64,000 bases of DNA from Sphagnum compactum (Eukaryota > Bryophyta > Sphagnopsida > Sphagnales), in NCBI GenBank assembly GCA_965153455.1, contig OZ234497.1, forward strand, positions 12,586,001 to 12,650,000, in the 5' to 3' direction. The position numbers and the translations under genes were made by a program. This document shows positions 22,600-34,685 of the stretch, piece by piece (the first letter of the stretch is position 1; every line of letters begins with the position of its first letter). The notes under the pieces are model-generated. The model worked only from the letters and a program-made list of their open reading frames with translations, was not told where the DNA came from and made no database searches.

Positions 22600-22990
22600 T
22601 GATAAACAATTGAATGTTCCCACTTCAAAATTTGATGTTCCCATGCCAAATGACATAACGTTCCCATGTGGGAATGTAATGTTCCCATGGTGTTTGAATC
22701 TTTTTACTTTTCAAGTGATGTGGATTGCCATCCACATCAACAATGTGGTATGGTTGCATTGAGCCTTCAACCACCAAATGGTCAATTTGCTACATTAGCA
22801 CCATGTCATATTTGCCATGTCATAATTGTGCCACATTAATGCATGTCCCCCTTTGCCACATTAGCAATTTTGACATGTAAAATTTTCCATGTCATCACCC
22901 TATCACATCAATGCCTTGTCACCCATTGCCACATCACCATCTTGCCACATCAACACCACTTCAATACCATATGGAACCACATTAACACAC
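22600..22990 (+). repeat. Degenerate TTCCCATG and GCCACATYA word arrays
   Basis: From 22615 to 22700 TTCCCA recurs five times, including the palindrome TTCCCATGTGGGAA (about 22661-22676). From about 22790 to 22975 GCCACATYA, CCATGTCAT and related words recur every 12-30 bases. The pattern looks like a strongly diverged short-unit tandem array. Confidence 0.6.
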
Positions 22991-23673
22991 ATGGGTGCGA
23001 AGTTGTTTTCCATGTTAACATGTTGTGAAATCTTGGTAAAGGTGTGCACACCCTGACCACACCCACACACCCCCACATTCCACACCCCAAATAGCCTCCT
23101 TTCCAAAGCAGAACATTGAAACATTTGCCACTAACATGTGAAGGAAATAAATAATCTTGGAATATAGAAAGCAATGGATTGGACATGGGATGCAACATCA
23201 TAACTTAGAAAGCCAAACATAAAAGGACTAAAATGTGGTGTGACAAAAGTCTCCATGTTGTTAGGGAGGAGACAAAAACATTTAAAAAAAATTGAAAGAA
23301 GATACTCCATGACATTATCATGGACCTTCAAAATAGCTAAAAGACCAATCTTGTTCATATGAAAAAAAACTAAAATAAAAATAATAAAATCTCAACCCAT
23401 GCAACGAGGTTTAGAGGGGTTAAAATTAAAGATTCTTCCATGTAAGAAACGACTCAAAAATATTCAATAAGCTAAAAAGTGTGCCCTCAAAAAACAAATT
23501 TGTGCAAAAGAAGTTTATCATGAAACCAAGAGCAAACTTCTCATCCTTCCATTGTTGTTGTTGATAGAGATTGAAGGGGTTTAGAAAGTCTTCTCCTAGT
23601 CATGAGAGCCAAGAAAGAATGACACATAGATTTTATGATCAAGTGTTGCACTACAGACAAGAGAAGTGAGATA

Positions 23674-23945
23674 TGTTGGCTCCTTTTCTTCCTCACCCAA
23701 AACAATGACTCCTTTCCTTTTCATGTTCTCACCTTTAATTCCCACATTCTTTCTCTACTCCTAAGCCTTCTCTTCATTCTCCTTTATCTTCTTCTCTCGT
23801 GCAGCACAACATGTTGGCTCCATTTCTTCCTCACCCAAAACAAGACTCCTTTCCTTATCATGTTCTCACCTATGATTCTCACACTCTTTTTCTATTCCCG
23901 AGCTTTCTCTTAATCCTCCTTTTTCTTTTCTTTTGCTTAGAAGCA
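23674..23945 (+). repeat. 138-bp tandem duplication, pyrimidine-rich
   Basis: TGTTGGCTCC-TTTCTTCCTC starts at 23674 and again at 23812. CACCCAAAACAA, GACTCCTTTCCTT-TCATG, TTCTCACCT and a CTTCTC-rich tail follow in both. The identity is high enough to suggest a fairly recent duplication relative to the surroundings. Confidence 0.85.
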
Positions 23946-24019
23946 CAACTACACACCTGACCTGACAAGCCGTTGACACCCCCAAGTCAAGCTCATTGGC
24001 AGAGGGCCGACAAGAGTTT

Positions 24020-24075
24020 CACCTACACTCCAGTGGGTTTGAAGTTTGAACCCAGGACCTTTTTTGAGGTCTGGG
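24020..24075 (-). repeat. Possible tRNA-derived SINE fragment
   Basis: On the minus strand GGTCCTGGGTTCAAACTTC resembles the B-box region (GGTTCRANNC) of tRNA-derived plant SINEs and the usual GGTCC-GGGTTC context. The B box is imperfect and I cannot place an A box, so this is only a suggestion. Confidence 0.25.
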
Positions 24076-24099
24076 GGACCCAGAATGGGATTCATCCTC

Positions 24100-24730
24100 C
24101 TTTTTATCTTCTTGTCTGCTGCATCTTTCTTTTTCAGTGTCTGGTCTCAAACCCGCTCTAAATGACTCTGGCCTCTCTCTAAGGATCCAATGCACCAGGT
24201 CATGCTGTAAAACATCCACCAGGTCGCGGTGGAAGACGGTGTGGGCTTCCAGTTGGAGACTGGAGTGGGCGGAGGATCTCGACACGGCAGAAAACACGCT
24301 GGAGATTTTGGTCACCAGCAACAGGGGCAACGAACTCTAGCTTTTGCTCCGAGGCCACATGTAGGGGCAGCAACGAGCGGTTGCCAGAAGATTGATTGCC
24401 AAGCAATTACGCTACACTACACCTAGTCCATGGCGTTGATTTTCTTTGCTTTCGTTTGTTTCACGGTACGCTGACGCAAAGCCAAAGAAAACTTCCGGGA
24501 CCCGTACGTGCACGGGTTGCTTCCAGCTGCCACCTACTACTCTTGGGAGCTTTAGTGCAACGTATGGGATTTTGTCCTCTTCCTTCAGGACAGGACAAAG
24601 AAGCTACAATCTCCAGTCTTGGGATCCTACTTTAATTGTAATAAGTAGGCCATACGTAGCTCACCCTAGTCTCCCACCGTCACTACTCTTGGAGTTCTCC
24701 CATATTCCTACTGTTTTTCCAGGGCATCAG
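24100..24730. other. GC-normal island without recognisable gene
   Basis: This stretch has more CG dinucleotides and balanced base composition compared with its AT-rich flanks. Open frames exist on both strands (for example 24019-24330 minus and 24229-24426 plus). Neither shows a known domain or convincing splice signals. It could be a captured gene fragment or a younger mobile-element piece. Confidence 0.35.
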
Positions 24731-24734
24731 ATTT

Positions 24735-24915
24735 CAATCGGTCTCGGGAACTGAACTCTAAAATTGTATAGAGACCAAGAATGAGGCTGAGCTGCGAATT
24801 CAGTCAGGTCCTACACTTCGCTCTTGCGTGGGATGGGCCCTTGTTCTCAAATCAAACCTCTTGTAAGTGGTTATGGGCATAAAGAACTGGTAGATTTTTT
24901 CTTTCACGAATAGAT
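24735..24915 (+). repeat. Dispersed repeat family F, copy 1
   Basis: ATTTCAATCGGT, GGGAACTGAA/GAATGAGGCT, CAAACCTCTTG and AAAGAACTGGTAGATT then CTTTCACGAAT match in order 25730-25880 (ATTTCAATCCGTT, GGGAATGAATT, CAGACCTCTTG, AAAGAACTGATAGAATT, CTTTCACAAAT). The copies are direct and about 1 kb apart. Confidence 0.5.
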
Positions 24916-25729
24916 CCATGGCTGTGATTTGGTGACCTTGCCTATCAAGGCAAGGATATTGTGTTTAGATTCATCATGGAGTATAATAGCTTAAGGGATT
25001 TTGGCTCTGGGTAATAGGTCTATTTTTATATGAGGATTTTTGAAAGATGATATTTTGGCTTATGTTGAAACTTGAGATTAGTTATATAATAGAGTTATAA
25101 TCTCTTGAATGATTTTTTTGGTTTCTTTTAGAGGATTTTTTGAAGATTTTATTTTTGCATGGTGAAATATTCGAGTTTTCATAATTCTGCTTTTGCCTTA
25201 AGATACCTTTTAATGTGAATGGCAAGGCCACAGTGTGACGCACCGCTTGTTTGAGAGGATAGGAGAAATCTTCCTTGATGGGCCATCAACCCCTTTAAAA
25301 AAATACTTCAAAACTCTATGTGAGCACTACTCACTGCTCAGCCGACCCAAAGTGGTAGCATCAAATAACATAGCACTAAGGGTGACTTCAACAGATGTCA
25401 ATCAAATTAATTAATTAAATTTGAAGATTCCATGTCCACATGAAATATTCTTGAATATTTCAAAAGATTTTTAAAAATTTTTACTTCACAAAGTTTTGTT
25501 TTTTTGTGGGAAAAGTAGTTTTTGAAATTTTCAACATCTCAGGACACGAATTGTGGAATATGATGAAGTGGCAGGTGACTAAAAAATTAGGAAAAAGCAG
25601 CTTTATACTCCTAAGTTCTGTTTATTCATTAATTTTATTAATTAGACCCACAATTTTTTTAAATTTTTTTAAAAAAAGGACCCACATTAATTGGCCCATC
25701 ACGATTCTTTTGGAGCATTGGGCATGAAA

Positions 25730-25880
25730 TTTCAATCCGTTGGTACAGCTCTGGGAATGAATTTGGCTTCTGCACTTGGGTCCCACATTGCATGAGTCCT
25801 CCTCATTCCCAAGACAGACCTCTTGGAAGTTCTTGCCCCTAGTAAAGAACTGATAGAATTATCTTTCACAAATGGAGAGG
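25730..25880 (+). repeat. Dispersed repeat family F, copy 2
   Basis: Partner of 24735-24915. Because the two are direct repeats about 1 kb apart they could be decayed long terminal repeats of a short element, but no internal coding or primer-binding site was recognised. Confidence 0.45.
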
Positions 25881-28700
25881 ATAGGACAAATAATATATGT
25901 GTAAGGTTCCTCATTTTGAGCAAACTTACACCTACCAAGGGACTATGGTATACATCTAACTAATATCAAAATTTCCAAAAAAGTTTTTCCATACATGTAC
26001 TCTCTCCACAAATAACAAGTCCCGGTTGGTAATACTTGAAACATACTTGGTACCAAAAGGACACTGATTTTTCACATTCTTTCACCCTGTGCATCTTTTT
26101 CAACATAGACGACAAGTCGATTATGTTATAACATGTAATGGTAATAACACTTAGTTCATTTGTGGTATTTCCCTTCTGGTGCAAATTGTGCAGATTTCAA
26201 GACCCGGATTAAAGGACCATGGTGATGATGCACTCCCTTAATTCAACAAGCATGATTGAAGTTGTTCTTGGATCACAAAAATAGCCAAACCCCAACTCAC
26301 AATCTGATTGGAGTTGAAATTCAACATTCCGACCTACCACATTATTTCAAGGAACTCTTAAAACTGTAGCCAGTAGCCATAAATGTAGCCATACTCTCCA
26401 TGAAAAACAAAAGTTCTGTCCTTTTTAGGCGGGCTAATTTTGGCCTAAAGTTTTGAAATGGAGCATCCATGGATAATATCAAAAACTCATCTTAAAAGCA
26501 TTATTAAGCTTCATTAATCATTGAAAAAACATTTGAAATGATTTTTTTAAAAATAGTTCATTTCACGTTTCTTGTCGTTTTTCATTTGAATTTTTTTTTC
26601 ATATTTTAAATTTATCACATACTTATGGTCATTAATATGAAAAAAACACATTTGTAAAATTATAATTATTAAAAATCATTTCAACTTTTGGAGGATCATA
26701 TCATATGAAATTATTTTTTTAAACTAATAACATGGTTAAATTTCAAACATGGGCACCCCTAAAATCCAATACAATGTGAGTACAATATTGACCTTCTCAT
26801 AGTGTCCTTTCACCTACAATGCCTATGTGCTATATTACACACCACATTAGTAGTATGCCATACTATTCCCAAGTCAAGAGATGATTTGTAAGTGGATTAT
26901 GGCATTACACAAATAACCAACACTACATCTATTCCAAAGTCACAATATTAATTTGGTAGTTTAAGGTGATGTGATCGAAGCCACAATAGGTTGGATGTAA
27001 TATACGAACTTGAAACAACTATGATGAAGTTTGCATGATCCATTCTTGTCATGCATTGCACATAAATTATAGTAATTCAAAGGTTGATTGTTTGATTTGC
27101 AAGTTAAGTTGTTCACATAATTTAACATAATTTTGCTAATTGGAGACTACAAATATAATGGGTTGGGTGACCTAAAAATATGAAAACGAACTATTACACA
27201 ATTAGTTTGAGTGGAAACCTGCACTAACATTTTGATTCATTAAATGGGCTTCCACCAAAAATATCGCAACCAACTTGGATTTTTTTATTAAACCCATACA
27301 ATGTTACAATTAGTGAACTTTGTCCCATTTCACCAAAAACATAATGGATTTGAGTAGTGGAAAAACCCAAGATTTCTTGTGTGTAGCATTGGAACCACTT
27401 CCAAAACATACATGTTCACATTGTCTTCACTTAGGAGAATCATTTATGTTAATTTCATTTTTTATGGTCGACTTTTCTACATTTGAAGTGTCATTTTCCT
27501 TTTCAAACTACTCTAACTTTGCATTCTTTTTATTCACAAAAACTTGCTATCAATTCAATGAAATACCAGTCATCACAAATCCTTCCTTCCAATAGTTTCA
27601 AACATGTCCCTTTGATTGATGGCAAAATCATCCCAAAATTATTGGGTATGTTTTTTATGCACCCTTAAGTTTTTCCCAAGCCAAGTTGGGGGATAAACCT
27701 TTGAAGAATAGCAATAAGAAGAAAATAAAAGGAAAAAAAAAACTTGGGGTTACATGCCTTTTAATTCTGAACATTAAGGAAAAAGGGATGTGTGGGAGCT
27801 CCATGATGGGGACTAGGACGATATGACAAATTCACAAGCACCTCATAGATAAATCACCTACACAAGCCAAACAATGTAAGTGGTTAATAAAAATGAAACC
27901 AACTTTGAGTCATAAACTTGCTTTGAGTTCATTAGACTCACATGGTTTAGAATTGGGAGGAGGCCACCACCCTCCTCTTTATATTTTATTCCAAACTTCA
28001 CCATGGGGATTACATTGAAAATCTTAAGTGGAAGTCTTAAAATTCTCAATTTGCAAGTCCCACAATTTTGTGTGTTCATAACTTTCTCAAATGAAATCCA
28101 ATTGATAAACTTCCATAAATGTTCTAGCCCTTGACAAGATTTACCAACATCATGTTGCATGTTTCCATCAAAGGTCATTTGATTGATGTTTCTTGAGTTT
28201 TAATGGTTAGGAGTTAAATTATTAGTTTGATCCCAATCCTCCTTTTGGCCATAATTCTTACATCTTAGTTCCAAATGGAAAATGTGAGCTCACTTTTGAT
28301 ATTTGCACTTTTAAAGGTTTTTAATGGTATAAAATATTTTTGAATTTCACGAGGTTTAACCCCTTACAATTTTTTCTTAAAAATTTGGAGCACTTAAAAA
28401 CTCCCAATTCCCAAATGGGAGTTCATCCCAAGAGTCTCAAAAATGCTTCCATTTCATTCCCCCAAAATTTTAGGCCTTTTTTTTGGCTTAACTTGTTATC
28501 AACTCATTTCCTTTTTGCCTTGCCACAACCTTGGCCCAAAGTCAAGATTGCAACAATCTTCAATTTCACTCCAAATGATTTGGAAATCCAAAGTGATTAT
28601 GATTCCAAGAATTGATATGTTAATTGCGGTGATAACTTTTTCTAATTTTATCTTTTCCTTGTTATCTATCCTTAAGTTACACTTTGAATGACAATCACAT
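25881..28700. other. Gene-free AT-rich stretch
   Basis: No gene is supported. It holds one member of the dispersed repeat shared with 16470-16590. The part next to 28700 may contain further, unrecognisable remains of the minus-strand retroelement. Confidence 0.45.
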
Positions 28701-28702
28701 CA

Positions 28703-29880
28703 TAACCCCAGTGTTTCCATTGTGAAAATTGTCATAACATTCATTTCTTTTCCTTCATCCACCAAAACACCTTTTGAAGGCATTCCTTTGCAAACCATTT
28801 CCACTAATGGTGGACATGAATCAATTTCAACCAAATAGACCTCTTTTTGTTGAAGTTTAATGTGATGTGTAGTAAACCATCATTGCAAATCTCACCTTGT
28901 TGTGGGAAACATGGCTACTAATTGCCCAACAATAATGTTACCTTTCTTAATGTTCAAGTATTTCATCACAGAGTATGGCCTTTGTCTTGTGGAAATGGAA
29001 AAGTTTATGTACCCAATCATTTTGATTCTTTTGTTTCCCCTTTTCACGAATCATCTCCTTCATTTTCTTATGTTGAAAATTATTTTTAGCAAATCTTTTA
29101 GTCCTCCTTTTGGTTTCCATGAAATTGGCTTTCATGGACAACATGTCTTTATTTCATGTTCCTTTGGTTTTGTGAAACTTTGGTTCAACGAGGTTCACTA
29201 TCTTTACCTTGTCATAATCAAATGACATTGTTTTTTAGCAAAAGGTCTTTCAAGATGTTGAATTTTTTTCACATAATCTTTTGCATAGTGCCCTTACTTG
29301 TTATAAATGTAACAAACAACAAAAGATGAATATTTAGATTTGAAAGGATACAATTCTTTTACTTGGACCGAATTCACACTTAATGGATTCATTTATTTGA
29401 TGGTTTGCCCCATCATCGATTCTAATTTGTTGGGGGGATTTTTTAAATTTTTAGCACTAACATCATTGGGATGGGCATAGGTGTTTTGTTTTGTAAAGTT
29501 TCAAAATTGTGGCCTTCCAAACTTTTGTTTGTTTCATTTTTCAGTTGTTTGGGCCTCCTTAAGAATGTCAATTTCTTTGTATTGAACTTGTTGACAATCC
29601 TTTTTTGAAAACCCATCACATAATGTTTTATAATCATATCATTCATCCCCTTTAAAATTAAGGCGTTATAAATGGCACCTTTGGCTTTCAAGGCTTTCGT
29701 ATGTGATCATTAAGCTTCACCATTCTTGTGTTGTACTCATCCACATTTTTAGTGGGATTTTGCCAAATTTGTCATTTTCATCGTAAAGGAATCAAAGTTT
29801 TCATGCAATTGGAATTCCCATATAAACGTTTCAAGTATGGCCTCCCATGCCTCTTTTTGTTCTTAGGGAAATCCTTTAAA
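28703..29880 (-). pseudogene. Decayed Ty3/gypsy-like gag-protease relic
   Basis: Read on the minus strand, three fragments lie in retroelement order. A gag-like part (about 29880-29440) has W-A-WEF-like residues, a VDEYN-type motif and GMNDMIIKHYVMGFQKRIV. A zinc-knuckle-like part (29314-29273) reads C-Y-I-Y-N-K-stop-G-H-Y-A-K-D-Y, so two knuckle cysteines are tyrosines (TGT to TAT). A protease-like part (about 28850-28703) contains VLVDEG, MNVM and METLGL, resembling the plant gypsy pattern VDGGSxVNVM...LGL. Frameshifts and stops interrupt all parts. No reverse transcriptase, integrase, terminal repeats or primer-binding site was found. Family assignment rests on motif order, read by eye. 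Confidence 0.6.
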
Positions 29881-31650
29881 TTATGCTAATGCCCTCCCTC
29901 CAACAATTTCAAAAAAGTTACACCCATCATTTTTGTGTTTGGGCACCAACAATTCCAAAAATGCAAGCTTTCTTGAATTATTTAGAAAAGGTTTCAAGAT
30001 TTTCATTTCATCCTTTTAAACAAGGGTATGGTTGCCATATTCGAATGATCTTAACTAATTTTTTCTCACAAGTTTTTTATTCAACTTTATTTCGATTATT
30101 TTTCAAAGTTTTTTTATTCCATATCATTACGAAAACATGGATTATCCACATAGGTCTATTTGATTGCATTACTCAGGTCATGAAAGTGGCACCAAAGTTT
30201 GCTACTAAAACTTGATGAAAATGAATCCTACATAATACTATCAATTCAATTTTCAATTTTCTACATATGGGGAACACGACTTGTATTGCCTTTTACATAC
30301 ACTATTATGTTGTAACTAATATAAACCATTCTCTAATTAAGGTTCCTTCTTGTGTTTAATATGTTTTTGTCATTTTTTGGATTTCCTCTTTTTGTCATTC
30401 TCTTTCTTTGCAACCTTTTGACGCTCCCCTCAAGAAATTCCTATATTGCTTGTAAAGTGTTGAAAATTGAAATATTTATCACCTCCACAAGTCATTCCAC
30501 CCCAAGGTCATCTCCCAATAAAATTTCATCTTTTTGTTTATCAATTTTACAAGCTTTTGGTTTTTGACTTTGTTGAATTTGTCACACATTTCACATAGGT
30601 ATGCCCATACATCGCACAAGCAAAACCCTTTGAAAATTTCCCCAAAATCTTATACATGACATGTCCATTTTTTCCCTCCCAAAACATTTTACCTATGTGG
30701 AATGTAAGTTTCAATAATAAAACAAAAAATGTAGCTTAATTTAAGGATCTAAGCCTTTGAAGGTTAATTTTAAATTAAGTTTAGACTATCACATGAGTAG
30801 ATTGCATAATTAAAATCCCACAAAACATTCACACACCATACAAAATACTTGAAGAAATGAAACCATATTTGGGTTAGGATCACCCCCACATGTAAAACTT
30901 GGTCCTTTTTGTGGTCTACACCCATTGGGGAATTCATTACATGCAATTAAAGGTTTTGTTTCATGAGGATCATTCACAAAAAAAACACTTATGTTTGTTC
31001 TTGTGAACATTTCCATAATACAAATGACACATAAATTTATTGCAACATAAAGGTCTTACATAAAAGGCTTATCTCAAGACTTAACACAAAATAACATGAA
31101 ATTATCAAAAGGATAATATAAGCTTTCCACCTACAACCCTTTACATAGTTGAAAGAAAAATAGATGGTTTATTGACTCCATTCATTTACATTTATTAAAC
31201 ATTCTCATTCATCAACTACAAGCCAATAATGTGCCACATATTATTCTTCCAAAATTTATCACCATTCTTATGAACGTCATTAGATTTGTTTTTAAAAAAA
31301 TTGTTAAGATCGAATCAAGTCTATATCAAATATGTTTACCTTAAAATAATTAACCAATTATTCATGAATTCAAGATTATGTCCTAATAAAAAAAATTCAA
31401 GAAGATTCAGAAGTTGAATTATTGATTTCCACATTTACCCATCCTTTTTTCCTTTTTTCATAAACTAATATTTACCATTATTGCCCTTAGTGACCCATCT
31501 TGATGTTAAAATCCTTGTGAGAAATTTGGGCAAGCTCAATAGGGCAAGCCAATAATCAAATGGGCACAATGCCATGTACATGATATGATCCATAATGTAA
31601 TGGTTATATGATTTCATAATTGGCATGTGTATTTGTAGTAGGAGCATGTG
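29881..31650. other. Gene-free AT-rich stretch
   Basis: No gene. It may contain the missing 5' end of the minus-strand retroelement, but no terminal repeat could be defined. Confidence 0.45.
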
Positions 31651-31990
31651 GATTTTGAACAATGGTTATGTCAAGTAGGCCCAAGAAGACCTGTCCATTG
31701 TGCTTTGTAAGTAAACTAATAAAACCCCAATTGTATGTCCTTGCCATTAGCCTAGGTAAAAAACAAATGTAGGAATAGAAACTTTCTTTAGCCAATGAAG
31801 TGATGTAACATGCACCTAAAAGGCCCAAGGTTTTTTCCTTGTGGAGGTGGGTGGTGTCTATGGGATTTTTTAATCTTTTATGTTCTCAATGCATTCCCAA
31901 AAAGTTCTCAAAAGTTCCCTAAATTGCTGATGTGTTCCCCAAGATTTTCTCAAAAGCATCACACTTTCTATCTTGTATGTTTTGTTGAAA
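31650..31990 (-). repeat. Composite copy of dispersed families B and C flank
   Basis: On the minus strand GGGAACACATCAGC, GGGAACTTTTGAGAAC and TTTTTGGGAATGCATTGAGA (31990-31881) match family B. The part 31780-31840 matches 9140-9200 on the plus strand. The two segments thus occur in a rearranged orientation relative to 8.7-9.2 kb. Confidence 0.5.
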
Positions 31991-32224
31991 GTTGTGTTCT
32001 TCTCACCTACCTGTATAAGGCCACGCCACACTTGGTGTTTGGCTATAAGCTAACATTGTCTTTAATAGTACATTAGGGCCATGTAATTTGGTTCTTAATG
32101 TTTGCCGTCATGAAACACATTAAATAGTTAAAGTTTAATATTTTGTTGTCCACATTAGAGCTTGAGTGGTAGCTACCAACATATCATCATCAACCAAAAA
32201 TGGAGATTAGTCTAGACCTTCGTG

Positions 32225-32227
<3 letters not shown>

Positions 32228-32256
<29 letters not shown>
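32228..32256. repeat. (TA)n microsatellite
   Basis: Fourteen to fifteen TA units. A shorter TA run lies at about 21600-21618. Confidence 0.9.
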
Positions 32257-32259
<3 letters not shown>

Positions 32260-33194
32260 CCCATTCTTTTTGTTGGAACTTTCCAGTCTATGTTTTGTTG
32301 TATTTAAGTTTGCATTTGGAGCTTCATAGTGTGCATTAGTTAAGAACTTGTGACAAAGATTTTTGTAGCAAAGATATTTGTGACAAAAACTTTGTTTGCA
32401 ACAGAGAACTTTATACTGACAAACTAAATTGTTGGTGAGTTTTGTTAGAATTACAATCTTCGAAAGAACTCCACTTTGTGAATTTTGGCAGCTTGAATGA
32501 ACTTTGAGTTGGGAATTTTATTTTTCTTCTTGTTTCTTTTATGCTTCATGACATTTTTTTCTTTGTGAGCTTACATTAGTGTCTTAATCTTTTGCAAGCA
32601 AGTGAAAATATGTATGGTCCTGAGTCCTCCATTTGTTGTTGTATGTTACGTCTTGAAAGTTTCATTTCACTTGACAACAACAAACTCCACAAAATGTGTG
32701 AATGTTGGAGATGTTGGCAGATTTCTTGACAAGGTAGTATAGTTCTAGTGAGAAGACTTGAAGATAAGGGGACTTGACATTAAATAACCCTACATTGGAT
32801 TTTTTTCACAAGGTATGCACTTTGCAATTGTCTTTTTCCATTTCATTGCTAGTTAAAATCAAGAACCTAAAAGAAAGTTTAACTAAAAATGTAGATATTA
32901 AGTTTTATCTTTATTGCTTTGAAGATATGAAACTTTGTCTTTGCTCTTTGTGTATTTCGATTGTCAAAGGATTTTGTTTAAAAACTATGTGTAGATTCTA
33001 AAGCTTTCATGCCAAAAATTTGTAGGTTTCTTTTTGTGCATCTAAAAAATGGACCCATGTGTTTGGTCACTATTGTTGGGTACTTTTGCACTTTTGATCA
33101 AAGGCTTGTAAGAGACACCAAGGTTCATCATTGATTCAAGTTTGCTAATTTAAGAGCTGGTGTAGATTTGCAATAAATTCTTCAAGAATTAAGG

Positions 33195-34258
33195 ATGTTT
33201 GCAACATTGCATGATTACATGATTTCTTGTACCTTGTTAATAATTGGTGAAGAGCTTGGCCATTGGGTGAAGCCTCAATCAACAACTTGGTTTAGCCAAT
33301 TTATGTTGATAGAGTATGATACCAATAGATGGATCCAACATTTTTGAATGTCAAAAAGAAACTTTTATGGACATTTGTAAACAGGTGAAACCTTTGTTAT
33401 CAAAACATGATACTAAGTGTAGGAAGGCTATTCTTGTTGAAATCGGGGTTTCATGTGCAATCTACAAGCTTGCACAAGGTGGAAGCATTTTGACTTGTAA
33501 TGAATTGTTTGCCATTGGGAGATCCATTATAACTCTTGTGCTTCAAGGAATGGTCAAGGCAATCAATGTTGTGTTCAAAAGATTCAAGATGTGGCATGTG
33601 GGTGATAAGATGCAAGCTATGATGACAAAGTTTAAAAATTGGTGTGGTATGCCAATTGTTGTGGGTGTTATTGATGACACTCACATTGCCATAACAAAAC
33701 CTTCTGGTGCTTTTGTTCAAGACTACTACTACCACAAGACCAAAGGCTATAGTATTATTGCACAAGTTGTGGTTGGCATCCAAAAAAGATTTACCAATGT
33801 GTATGTGGGACTACATGGCAATGTGAATGATAATCGAGTTTTGAGGAGATCTTGGTTGTATAGACACACATTGTAAGGGAGCCTTTTTTATATGGTAGTA
33901 GGTTCACAAGATGGGTTGCCACCTTATCTGCTCAGAGATAAAGGCTATCCATTATTTCCTTGGCTCATGGCACCGCACAAAGAAGATGGAGAATATCATT
34001 CAGTTTTGGAAATTTTGTAAATTGCAAACATAAGCATTGGAGGTCAATAAATGCGTTTGGTATATTGAAACAAACCTTCAAAAAGTTTTTGAAAAAAACA
34101 AAGTTGCATATAACTATTTTACCTGATATGTTCAATGCTTGTTGTCTCCTCCATAATTTGATCCTTGGGAAGAGAAAAGTGGATGTTGAGGAGTTCATGT
34201 GGCTTATTCAGTTTGAAGTTCTACAAGAGGATGCATTGAACACAAATGGATTACAGTA
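33195..34258 (+). pseudogene. PIF/Harbinger transposase (HARBI1-like nuclease), degraded
   Basis: A plus-strand frame from ATG 33195 (or 33219) gives WFSQFMLIEYDTNRWIQHF, then continues after TGA at 33345 and a one-base slip in the A-run at about 33353-33357 as ETFMDICKQVKPLL. Next come the DDE-type core pieces VVGVIDDTHIAI, YYHKTKGYSI and GNVNDNRVLR. A TAA at 33874 is followed by RDKGYPLFPWLMAP. A second frameshift leads to NAFGILKQTFKKFL and ACCLLHN, ending at 34258. The order matches the HARBI1/DDE_Tnp_4 fold, with the Asp of IDDTH, the Asp of ND-RVL and the Asp of RDKGYP present. The Glu normally in the ER-AFG motif is not there. With at least two frameshifts and two stops it cannot encode an active nuclease. 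Confidence 0.85.
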
Positions 34259-34685
34259 ACAATTTGAACATAATGTTCACATTGAAGGTAGAAAGTTTTC
34301 AGGGAGCAACATTGCCACAACCTCGAGGTGTACCTTGCTGCACAATGCTATTGAAAGGTGCCACAACATGAAAGTTGTAGCTACAAATCAATATTCAATC
34401 CTATACTACTTCCTTTCAATTCAAGTGCATATGTGAATTTGAAAATTGCATCTACAAAAATGTATTCAATCTTCTACAACTATTCTTTTCCGTTCATGTC
34501 CATTTGAATGTAAAATTGTGCTAAAAGAAAGTTTTTCAATGTAAGTTATTCCAATCCATCAGCAGGTGCCATGCTTTTAGTGTCTAGTGTTTATTTTTCA
34601 TGTTCTACACCCAATGTAGGTCTTGGTGGCATATTATTTTGTGTGTCTTTTTTGAATGTCAATGCCTTGGCTTTCGTAAGCCCAA
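34259..34685. other. Spacer between the two Harbinger reading frames
   Basis: About 430 AT-rich bases with no coding signal. The transposase relic (plus) and the Myb-like relic (minus) converge on it. Confidence 0.6.
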
